NCBI GenBank assembly: GCA_030614505.1
Contig: JAUWTX010000110.1
Span: 1-7,011, forward strand
Source of the DNA: Desulfuromonadales bacterium
GTDB taxonomy: Bacteria > Desulfobacterota > Desulfuromonadia > Desulfuromonadales > BM103
DNA length: 7,011 nt
Reading direction: 5' to 3'
The notes under the pieces are model-generated. The model was not told the origin of the DNA, did no database searches, and was given only the letters and a program-made list of their open reading frames with translations. Below, one piece after another: positions 1-5,997 of the stretch (position 1 is its first letter; every line of letters starts with the position of its first letter). Both the position numbers and the translations under genes were made by a program.

Positions 1-2
1 CG

Positions 3-1082
3 CTTGAGGCCGAAGGGCGTGAGATCATCAACCTCTGTCTCGGCGAACCAGACTTTTCAACTCCCGAGCCGATCATCAAAACAGCCCGTGAAGCAATGCA
101 GGCCGGTGAAACCCGCTACACCCATTCTCTCGGCCGGATCGAGTTGCGCGAAGCGTTGGCGGAGCATTATCAGAAGCGTTACAACGTAACCGTTGACCCG
201 GGACAGATCATTGTCTCTTCCGGCACCAGCCCATTGATGCTGCTGCTCTTTGCTACCCTGTGCGACCCAGGTGACGAAGTCATTCTCACCGACCCCGGCT
301 ACGCTTGCTACCCCAACTTTATTCGTTTTGTCGGCGGTAAACCACAATTTCTGCAAACCCGACCGGAGCAAGGGTTTCAACCACAACCGGAGGAGGTGCA
401 GGCACTGATTAACGACAGAACTCGCGCCTTGCTGATCAATTCTCCGGCCAATCCGGCTGGCTCTATTCTCTCCCGCACAGAACTGAAAAAATTAGCAGAT
501 ATGCCGGTACCACTGATCTCTGACGAAATTTACCACGGTTTGACCTATGAGGGAGAGGAACACAGTATCCTGGAGTTTACCGAAGAGGCCTTCGTTCTGG
601 GCGGCTTTTCAAAGGCCTACGCCATGACTGGATGGCGGCTCGGCTACCTGATTGCACCTAAAAGTACCGTGCGAGCACTACAGACATTTCATCAGAACGT
701 GGTGATTAGTGCCAACAGCTTTGTGCAGTTGGCCGGAGTAACAGCTTTGCGTGAAGGAGAGCCTTACGTCGCAGAGATGCGCGCCGAATACGATCGCCGG
801 AGACGCCACTTGATCCCGCGTCTGGAAGAGATTGGCCTTAAAGTTCACACCCGTCCGGTGGGCGCATTCTATGTACTTGCCGACGCTCGGCATATTTCTA
901 ACGATTCGCTCGCCCTGGCCAAAGAAATTCTCGAAGCCACCGGCGTGGCTCTTACTCCGGGCATTGACTTTGGTCAGGGTGCCGAGGGTTTCCTGCGCTT
1001 TTCTTATGCCAATTCAATGGAGAACCTGGACAAGGCCGTCGACCGACTCGCTGACTTTTTTCGGCAAAGAGGTTGGCTGTAA
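3..1082 (+). CDS. PLP-dependent class I/II aminotransferase, 5'-truncated by window edge
   Basis: This is a fold-type I aminotransferase that would move an amino group between an amino acid and a 2-oxo acid in the cytoplasm; the substrate cannot be read from the sequence. The frame is open from base 3, so 359 residues are visible and roughly 25-35 N-terminal residues are missing compared with the usual 385-395. Visible family marks, in order, are the N-terminal LGEPDFSTP segment, the YTHSLG cofactor loop, SSGTSP, NSPANPAG (the Asn that contacts PLP), SDEIYHG (the Asp that pairs with the pyridine nitrogen and the Tyr), and FSKAYAMTGWRLGY with the Schiff-base lysine encoded at 612-614. FLRFSYANS near the C-terminus carries the Arg expected to bind the substrate carboxylate. 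An ATG at 96 is internal to the conserved domain and is not the start. The gene converges with the SCP2 gene, 3 bp between stops. The class is certain; a link to the lipid genes is not shown. Confidence 0.95.
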   Translation, partial: LEAEGREIINLCLGEPDFSTPEPIIKTAREAMQAGETRYTHSLGRIELREALAEHYQKRYNVTVDPGQIIVSSGTSPLMLLLFATLCDPGDEVILTDPGYACYPNFIRFVGGKPQFLQTRPEQGFQPQPEEVQALINDRTRALLINSPANPAGSILSRTELKKLADMPVPLISDEIYHGLTYEGEEHSILEFTEEAFVLGGFSKAYAMTGWRLGYLIAPKSTVRALQTFHQNVVISANSFVQLAGVTALREGEPYVAEMRAEYDRRRRHLIPRLEEIGLKVHTRPVGAFYVLADARHISNDSLALAKEILEATGVALTPGIDFGQGAEGFLRFSYANSMENLDKAVDRLADFFRQRGWL

Positions 1083-1085
1083 GAT

Positions 1086-1397
1086 TCAATCCTCTTTACT
1101 AAAGGCAGCCAGAAATGCTTGCAAAGCAAAAGGGTTGTTCGATTTGATTTTCCCGGACAGGAAATCACCCATACCGGGACGATAACCTTCCTGCCAGATT
1201 TTCAGAAAAAAATCAGCACTGGTTTTACAGACACAATCAGCCTCCTCCACCGTTTTGCCATTTTCCACCTGAACCCTCTCTGGGCTCAATGTCACCGTTT
1301 TCTTCACCTCGTCCACAGAGAAATAGAAAACCTGTTTATGCGCAACCTTGTTTGCCTGAAAGTGTTTCCCCAGATTGGCAAAAATCTCTTCGACCAT
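1086..1397 (-). CDS. SCP2 sterol-binding domain protein (small, stand-alone)
   Basis: A 103-residue cytosolic protein that is almost entirely one SCP2 domain, a fold with a hydrophobic tunnel that binds fatty acids, acyl-CoAs or other lipids. The recognisable part is the C-terminal half, residues about 48-98: an acidic turn (GKTVEEADC), then CKTSADFFLKIWQEG, then the family's G-D-F-L-S-G-K-I-K strand and a closing amphipathic helix (PFALQAFLAAF). There is no signal peptide or membrane segment. The start is well supported: AAGGAG lies 7 nt upstream of the ATG (1404-1409 on the other strand). The gene is divergent from merR across 106 bp and convergent with the aminotransferase. Its role beside beta-oxidation genes as an acyl-CoA or lipid carrier is inference; stand-alone bacterial SCP2 proteins are poorly characterised. 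Confidence 0.85.
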   Translation of the reverse strand: MVEEIFANLGKHFQANKVAHKQVFYFSVDEVKKTVTLSPERVQVENGKTVEEADCVCKTSADFFLKIWQEGYRPGMGDFLSGKIKSNNPFALQAFLAAFSKED

Positions 1398-1481
1398 TTC
1401 ATTCTCCTTTAAGACCGTGTCGATACCTGAGCTGCCATAGAAATATTGACGTTAAGAGTCATCAATGCTAAAACCAATAGA

Positions 1482-1494
1482 ACGTTTACGTAAA
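1482..1494. promoter_or_regulatory. Candidate operator: ACGTTTACGTAAA with perfect TTTACGTAAA palindrome
   Basis: Bases 1485-1494 are a perfect 10-bp palindrome, TTTACGTAAA, within ACGTTTACGTAAA, just upstream of the merR ribosome binding site and between two divergent genes. A related segment, ACGTTAA at 1449-1455, lies 33 bp to the left, about three helical turns, so both could face the same side of the helix. ACGT-centred AT-flanked palindromes are, from memory, also the type bound by LiuR, a MerR-family regulator of branched-chain and fatty acyl-CoA catabolism in proteobacteria. Binding by the adjacent MerR protein is inference. Confidence 0.45.
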
Positions 1495-1500
1495 GGGAAG
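1493..1500 (+). promoter_or_regulatory. merR ribosome binding site (decides start)
   Basis: AAGGGAAG precedes the ATG at 1504; the GGGA core sits 5 nt from the start. It favours that ATG over the in-frame ATG at 1465, which has only AAGAG about 6 nt upstream and would place the palindrome inside the coding region. Confidence 0.55.
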
Positions 1501-1503
1501 CAT

Positions 1504-1902
1504 ATGACAGAACCTCAAGAGACCTTGATACAGATTGGCAATCTTGCCAAAGAGCTCGGTATCACCACGCGAACCATCCGTTATTACGAGGAAATCGGCC
1601 TCATGGGTGCTTCCAAAAGGAGTAGCGGTGGAGCACGCAACTACAACCGGAACGATGTTCTCCGCATCAAGTTTATCCTCAAGCTGAAAGAACTCGGCAT
1701 CAGTCTGAAAGAGATGCTGAATCTGGCCGACACCTTCGACACCCACAACCAGGACTTCGACAGGATCACACCACAAGTGCTTGATATTCTTGACCTGCAT
1801 ATTGGCAAGATTGACGACAAGGTCGCCAATTTGACATCTTTGCGCAAGGATATCGTTAACTACCGAAGCCGAATTTCCGACCTGTTGCTAGAACAGTCCT
1901 GA
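1504..1902 (+). CDS. MerR-family transcriptional regulator
   Basis: A 132-residue DNA-binding regulator. The N-terminal helix-turn-helix is unmistakable (residues about 8-33: IQIGNLAKELGITTRTIRYY then EEIGL), followed by the wing (SGGARNYNRNDV), the second helix pair (LRIKFILKLKELGISLKEM) and a C-terminal helix, residues about 88-130, that would form the dimer coiled coil. There is no cysteine in the protein, which argues against a metal or thiol sensor of the MerR/CueR/SoxR type, and no large effector domain. An in-frame ATG at 1465 would add 13 residues, but the better ribosome site and the usual MerR N-terminus support 1504. It is divergent from SCP2 and ends 7 bp from the stop of the Fe-S gene. 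The setting suggests control of acyl-CoA degradation, as LiuR does elsewhere; target and ligand are unproven. Confidence 0.92.
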   Translation: MTEPQETLIQIGNLAKELGITTRTIRYYEEIGLMGASKRSSGGARNYNRNDVLRIKFILKLKELGISLKEMLNLADTFDTHNQDFDRITPQVLDILDLHIGKIDDKVANLTSLRKDIVNYRSRISDLLLEQS

Positions 1903-1909
1903 TTGGTCA

Positions 1910-3088
1910 CTACGTTTTTTTTCTGGCTAACAGACGCCCCACTCTCTTCTTGGCACCACTCACAAGATAAGGCTTCAGTCGCCCCTTTTCCTTTAAAATT
2001 GCGACAAACATATCTTTACGCTTTTCCGGCGGGATTGGTCTCTCGGCACGCTCAACCAACGAGATAGCCCCCCGGGCACAGGCAGGAACACAAGCTCCAC
2101 AGCCCAGACAAGGCACTACATCAATAACGGCATGAACACCGGACTGACTTGTGGCCGATGTGATTGCATCCACATTACAGGCAGAAAAACAGAGACCACA
2201 ATTGTTGCATTTTTCCACATCAACTGCAGCCAGGAAAGGTGTTTTGGCGACACCATCGCTGTAACCAGCTTTCACCCCACTCATCAATTCGCAGCAGCAG
2301 GAGCAGCAGTTACAGACAAACGTTGGCTTATGGCGAACATTGTCAGTAATATGAGTCAACTTGAGTTCTCTGGCCTGGTCAAGAATTGCAAGTAGCTCTT
2401 CCGTACTCTTCTCTTCGGCAAACCCCCTGCGAACCATAAACCTTGCTGCAGTCCCAAGTGAAATACAGGTTCCTTCAACAGGGGCATGCTTGGCGCAGGT
2501 TTCGCCAAGGTGCTCTTTCTTGTGACGGCAATAGCACATTCCAACCGCACCGTAACCGGCTGTAGAAATTATTTCACGTGCACTTTCGTAATTACTGACT
2601 TCCGAACTGACAGGAACGGCATCATCATAGACCAGGGATCTGGTCAGGTTGGTTTTGTTGCCGAAGAACTCTTTGGCCTGCCCTTGTGTAGTATCTTCAA
2701 ACAGGTACTCGGTCATCAAGCGGGCCAGTTCCGGCAGAGGCAGGTCAGTGCGGTCTTTCATAAAAGTAAATTCGAAGAAACCGATCAGACCCGGCATCAG
2801 CATATAATAGGTCGTGTCGGCATAAGGCAAGTCCATAACCAATCCCTTCTCGGCCATATTATCAAGGATAAGCAGCAATTCATCCTCGGCAAGACCTGTC
2901 TGCCGGACGAGTTCCTCGACAGTTGCTTCTTCCAGAGGGAATTTAGACGCGACGAACGCCTCCTCTTCATTGAACAGCAGAGTCAATATCTGGCGTAGCT
3001 TTTCACTGTCAACAAGACCGACCGGATTCTTGTTTAGACGATCAATCAGAGGAACAATACTATTTTTACTACCGAGATGATGGCCCAT
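1910..3088 (-). CDS. Two-[4Fe-4S] ferredoxin-type protein with winged-helix-like N-terminus and CNCCSCCC block
   Basis: A 392-residue cytosolic Fe-S protein of a widespread but uncharacterised type. Residues about 30-90 look like a winged helix (VEELVRQTGLAEDELLLILDNM-like helices followed by KGLV). Residues 185-266 form a cysteine-rich domain: CYC (185, 187), C198 and C208, then after a helical stretch CNCCSCCC (259-266). The C-terminal part carries two complete C-x2-C-x2-C-x3-C sets, C294/297/300/304 and C327/330/333/337, each expected to bind a [4Fe-4S] cluster; the proline that usually follows the last Cys is Asn and Ala here. The tail is strongly basic (KKRVGRLLARKK). The start has AAGGAG 5 nt upstream. 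It lies 18 bp behind the MBL gene, so it is the last gene of the FadE operon. A role in moving electrons from acyl-CoA oxidation, or in redox sensing, is inference. Confidence 0.9.
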   Translation of the reverse strand: MGHHLGSKNSIVPLIDRLNKNPVGLVDSEKLRQILTLLFNEEEAFVASKFPLEEATVEELVRQTGLAEDELLLILDNMAEKGLVMDLPYADTTYYMLMPGLIGFFEFTFMKDRTDLPLPELARLMTEYLFEDTTQGQAKEFFGNKTNLTRSLVYDDAVPVSSEVSNYESAREIISTAGYGAVGMCYCRHKKEHLGETCAKHAPVEGTCISLGTAARFMVRRGFAEEKSTEELLAILDQARELKLTHITDNVRHKPTFVCNCCSCCCELMSGVKAGYSDGVAKTPFLAAVDVEKCNNCGLCFSACNVDAITSATSQSGVHAVIDVVPCLGCGACVPACARGAISLVERAERPIPPEKRKDMFVAILKEKGRLKPYLVSGAKKRVGRLLARKKT

Positions 3089-3106
3089 GATGGCTCCTTA
3101 AATAGT

Positions 3107-4054
3107 CTAAGTGTAAACCGTTTGCAGAAATTTTTCAGAGACAGGCTCAAACAAACCTATTTGGTCGAGAGATATCCGTAAAAGATCAGGGCAACGCATC
3201 AAGTCTCTCATGAAAACAAGCTCTGAAGCCTTGAGATAAAGATGAAAAGGATGACCTTGCCCACCGCCAAAGAGTTGACCAACAATGTGGGCTACATTGT
3301 CCTTGCTGGAAAACCGATGCAACTGTGCAGCCCGATCTAATAGTTTGCCGACATAAAACAGGATCGTGTCGTCAATCGAATCGATCGAGTTGCGGTGCCC
3401 CGGCAGTATCTGTTTGCCTCGCAGGGTCGCCAGTTTGACCAAGGTTGTGCAATAAGACTCGTAATTACGAAAACGTTCACCTGTTTCGAGATCGATATCA
3501 AGTAGAGGCGCCTGAAAAATCCCCCGTAGCAGAACATCACCGGTCACCGCCCAGTCAGGACCAGCTAGCACCAGATCACTCTGCGAGTGCCCAGGGCAGG
3601 CAATCACCTCGATACCGAGGTGTTCCGGGAGATCATTCTCAACTGTCAGGAATTTTTCCGGGAACTGCGGAAAGACTTCATCGGTGTTCATCACCCTGAG
3701 AAAACCTTCCAAGTATTTCTGGTCAAAACCGGTCTGCAGCAGCAGTTCTGCCAACTTTTCGAGGCGTTCCTCATGCCCGGTAATTTTCAGGGTGTCCTGA
3801 TAGGGAATGTACAAACTTGCATCTGTCTCCTTTTCGAGCCAGGAGACCAAACCGCAATGATCAATATGATAATGCGTGATCACCACATGCTTAAGATTGG
3901 ACAGGTCAAGCTGCTCGCGTAAGCAGGCTTGAGCTTCACCTGTTGGTGGACCGGTATCAAAAAGAACCAGTTCACCGCCAAGTTCACCGGAATAACAGTG
4001 AACCGGGCCAACCAGGTAATCAGTGTTAATAGTATGCTGCTTCATCCCAGCCAC
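3107..4054 (-). CDS. MBL-fold metallohydrolase
   Basis: A 315-residue cytosolic hydrolase of the metallo-beta-lactamase superfamily. The ligand set for two metals is complete: H61-x-H63-x-D65-H66 (THYHIDH), H156 in CPGHS, D173 in VTGD and H220 in LPGH; the LFDTG strand (D33) is also present. After about residue 230 comes a mostly helical C-terminal domain resembling the extra winged-helix-like part of LACTB2-type relatives. The family covers thioesterases, glyoxalase II, lactonases and nucleases; next to fadE an ester or thioester of CoA is the most economical guess, not shown by sequence. The longest start is GTG at 4054, 16 nt after the fadE stop; ATG at 4045, three codons in, is an equal choice and neither has a strong ribosome site, so translation may depend on coupling to fadE. 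It is followed after 18 bp by the Fe-S gene. Confidence 0.9.
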   Translation of the reverse strand: MAGMKQHTINTDYLVGPVHCYSGELGGELVLFDTGPPTGEAQACLREQLDLSNLKHVVITHYHIDHCGLVSWLEKETDASLYIPYQDTLKITGHEERLEKLAELLLQTGFDQKYLEGFLRVMNTDEVFPQFPEKFLTVENDLPEHLGIEVIACPGHSQSDLVLAGPDWAVTGDVLLRGIFQAPLLDIDLETGERFRNYESYCTTLVKLATLRGKQILPGHRNSIDSIDDTILFYVGKLLDRAAQLHRFSSKDNVAHIVGQLFGGGQGHPFHLYLKASELVFMRDLMRCPDLLRISLDQIGLFEPVSEKFLQTVYT

Positions 4055-4070
4055 ACCATTTCACACCGGT

Positions 4071-5849
4071 TCAAAACAGGTACTTTTCCTCTCCACAGGC
4101 AGCCTGAGCCAACAAGCGCTTAGCCTGCAGCAAGCCAGTCGCATCGTATTTGGCGAATCGGCGCACCCCGGAAAGGATCATCAGCAGAGTGTCTCCTTCT
4201 TCGACAAAATAAGCACCTTTCTTGGCGGCAGTACCAGCAATTTCAGTCGCATTAAAAGTAAAAACTTTAACTGTAGCCTCGAGCAACTTCTTTTTACTGT
4301 CACTCGCTGACCGGCAAGCTTTTTCAGCACGCAGCACAGCGCTTTCAATGGCAAATATCTGGATGGCCATGTCGGCAGCTGTCAACAGGATTTCCTGCTC
4401 ATTGGCCAGTTTGTCCATGTGCTTCTGGACACCGGTTCCGGCAAGGATCAAAAAGAGTGTTTTGAGATTTTTCAGCAGTGCCTTTTCGGCGGCAAAAGGA
4501 ACCGTCTCATCCAATTCTTCAAAACTCGGAGTCATCAACGATTCGAAAGCCTTCATCGCCTCAGCCTGCAACGGCAATTCCCCCTTCATTGACTTGCGCA
4601 GAATCATACCGGGAATCAGCAACCGGTTGATCTCGTTGGTCCCTTCGAAAATCCGGTTGATCCGCTCATCCCGATAAAAACGCTCAGCCGGATACTCACT
4701 GACAAAACCATAACCACCGTGAATCTGCAGCACTTCATCAACCACCTTAGCCAGAACGTCACTGCAGAACACCTTGGAAATTGCACATTCCGGGGCGTAT
4801 TCCTCGATACCCTTTTGATATTCCACGTAATAGTTGTCGATTCCCTTGTCGATCGTCGCCAGTTTAGTGTCAAGCAAACCGGCCAAACGGTAAACCAGAG
4901 ACTCGGCGGCAAAGATATCTGCGGTCAGGTCGGCAACTTTTTCCTGAATTGCACCAAATTCGCTGATTGGCTGACCAAACTGTTTGCGTTCATTGGCATA
5001 CTTGACACCAACCACCAATGCCTGTTTGGCAGCACCGGTAACACAGGCCCCCAGCTTGAAGCGCCCGACATTGAGAACATTGAAGGCAATTTTGTGGCCC
5101 TTACCGATCTCGCCGAGCAGGTTCTCCACCGGGATCTTGCAGTTGTCCAGAATAATCTGAGTTGTCGATGAGCCTTTAATGCCAAGCTTTTTCTCTTCAG
5201 GACCGACAACCAGACCTTCATAATCCTTCTCAACCAGAAAAGCGGTGAAATGCTCTTTGTCGATCTTGGCAAAGATAATGAAGAGCTTGGCGAAACTACC
5301 GTTGGTGATGAACTGCTTGGTCCCATTAAGGATATAGTGCTGACCATCATCGGAAAGGGTCGCTGTCGCCCTGGCACCCAGGGCATCGCTACCCGAACCC
5401 GGCTCAGTCAGACAGTAGGCCGCAATCCACTCCCCGGTGTTCAGCTTCGGCAGGTACTGCTCTTTTTGCGCTTCCGTACCATAGTAAACCAGAGGCAGAG
5501 TACCAATCCCGGTATGAGCCGCGTAGGCAACGGAGAATGCTCCGGAGGGGGCAATCTTCTCACCGACCAGCATGCTGGTCACCTTGTCGAGTTCCAGGCC
5601 ACCATACTCCTCGGGAGTATCGATCATCAACAGGCCAAGTTCTCCGCATTTTGCCATCCCCTCAACCACCAGGTCAAAATTCTGTTCTTCAATCTCATCG
5701 ATATGCGGCAGAATTTCATTTTCAACAAATTGCTCGGTAGTCTCGGCAATCTGTCTCTGTTCATCGGTAAATTCCTCGGGAGTAAAGATTTCTTCACAAG
5801 TCACTTCCGTAACCAGATATTCACCACCCTTTAAAATTCTCTCTGCCAT
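4071..5849 (-). CDS. fadE: Acyl-CoA dehydrogenase, long FadE/VLCAD type
   Basis: This FAD enzyme oxidises acyl-CoA to trans-2-enoyl-CoA, the first step of beta-oxidation, passing electrons to an electron-transfer flavoprotein not seen in this window. Its 592 residues exceed the usual 380-400 because of a C-terminal helical extension (about 411-592), as in VLCAD/ACAD9 and Bacillus FadE (about 594). In order: N-terminal helical domain with EEYGG (80-84), the FAD/substrate strand CLTEPGSGSD (146-155), the beta domain, ANERKQFGQPI (285-295), IHGGYGF (376-382), and RIFEGTNEI (399-407) in which E402 is the expected catalytic base. All key residues are intact. The start is supported by GAGG 6 nt upstream. 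It is separated from the thiolase by a 148-bp gap holding a palindromic repeat and followed 16 nt later by the MBL gene. The symbol rests on similarity and on the thiolase-dehydrogenase order of fadNAE; chain-length preference is unknown. Confidence 0.95.
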   Translation of the reverse strand: MAERILKGGEYLVTEVTCEEIFTPEEFTDEQRQIAETTEQFVENEILPHIDEIEEQNFDLVVEGMAKCGELGLLMIDTPEEYGGLELDKVTSMLVGEKIAPSGAFSVAYAAHTGIGTLPLVYYGTEAQKEQYLPKLNTGEWIAAYCLTEPGSGSDALGARATATLSDDGQHYILNGTKQFITNGSFAKLFIIFAKIDKEHFTAFLVEKDYEGLVVGPEEKKLGIKGSSTTQIILDNCKIPVENLLGEIGKGHKIAFNVLNVGRFKLGACVTGAAKQALVVGVKYANERKQFGQPISEFGAIQEKVADLTADIFAAESLVYRLAGLLDTKLATIDKGIDNYYVEYQKGIEEYAPECAISKVFCSDVLAKVVDEVLQIHGGYGFVSEYPAERFYRDERINRIFEGTNEINRLLIPGMILRKSMKGELPLQAEAMKAFESLMTPSFEELDETVPFAAEKALLKNLKTLFLILAGTGVQKHMDKLANEQEILLTAADMAIQIFAIESAVLRAEKACRSASDSKKKLLEATVKVFTFNATEIAGTAAKKGAYFVEEGDTLLMILSGVRRFAKYDATGLLQAKRLLAQAACGEEKYLF

Positions 5850-5885
5850 GACTCACCTCTCTAAAAGATTGTTTGCAAAAGCATC

Positions 5886-5961
5886 TGTCATCCTCGAATG
5901 ATTCTATCGGGGATCCATGGTTTGAAAGGCTGGATTCCCGATTACACCCTCGGAAATGACA
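5886..5961. repeat. 76-bp imperfect palindromic intergenic repeat (MITE/REP-like)
   Basis: The left arm (5886-5919, starts TGTCATCCTCGA, contains ATCGGGGATCCA) and the reverse complement of the right arm (5930-5961, starts TGTCATTTCCGA, contains ATCGGGAATCCA) align over almost their full length, around a loop of about 10 bases. Termini TGTCAT/ATGACA are perfectly inverted. The pattern of TGTCATTCC, ATCGGGAATCCAG and its inverse is familiar to me as a dispersed intergenic repeat in deltaproteobacterial and other genomes. In RNA either strand would fold into a long hairpin with mismatches. No open frame is inside it. It sits between thiolase and fadE, so it may affect message stability or stoichiometry. 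Only one copy is in the window, so repetition is known only by recollection. Confidence 0.7.
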
Positions 5962-5963
5962 CT

Positions 5964-5992
5964 TTTATAATGCTGAATAATCACGAAAACAA
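5964..5992 (-). promoter_or_regulatory. Weak sigma70-like promoter candidate upstream of fadE
   Basis: On the minus strand TTGTTT (5987-5992) is followed after exactly 17 bp by TATAAA (5964-5969). The -10 matches five of six consensus bases, the -35 only three. Transcription would start near 5957, at the edge of the palindromic repeat, giving fadE its own promoter behind the thiolase gene. The region is AT-rich compared with its surroundings, which supports but does not prove it. Confidence 0.3.
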
Positions 5993-5997
5993 TTTGT

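Larger units (their letters stand above)
1398..1503. promoter_or_regulatory. Divergent SCP2/merR control region
   Basis: These 106 bp must hold the promoters of both SCP2 (leftwards) and merR (rightwards). For merR, TTGACG at 1446-1451 (five of six matches to the -35 consensus) is followed after 17 bp by TAAAAC at 1469-1474 (four of six for -10), which would put the transcript start near 1481. For SCP2 only weak boxes are seen on the minus strand, such as TTGATG read leftwards from 1465. The likely start point of merR falls on the palindrome listed separately, so self-repression is plausible. This comes from reading consensus matches only. Confidence 0.45.

Noticed and set aside
259..386. Minus-strand open frame over the aminotransferase N-terminal part (57-386)
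   Set aside because: Overlaps well-conserved aminotransferase motifs on the + strand and shows no family features.
1074..1111. TGGCTG (1074-1079) pairing with CAGCCA (1106-1111) as a bidirectional terminator of the convergent genes
   Set aside because: Six pairs around a 26-base loop with no T-run on either side; likely chance.
1465..1503. Upstream in-frame ATG as the start of merR
   Set aside because: It would add 13 residues not typical of the family, has a weaker ribosome site, and would put the palindromic site inside the coding sequence.
1882..1922. CTGTT-loop-AACAG hairpin near the end of merR with a run of eight T at 1915-1922, as a terminator
   Set aside because: The stem has only 5 pairs and the T-run begins about 18 bases after it; the run also encodes the Lys-rich tail of the Fe-S protein on the other strand.
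2486..2998. A 170-codon open frame on the + strand
   Set aside because: Antisense to the Fe-S protein gene, whose cysteine motifs and ribosome site establish the other strand as coding.
5250..5834. A 194-codon open frame on the + strand
   Set aside because: Antisense to the conserved N-terminal half of fadE, with no recognisable domain.
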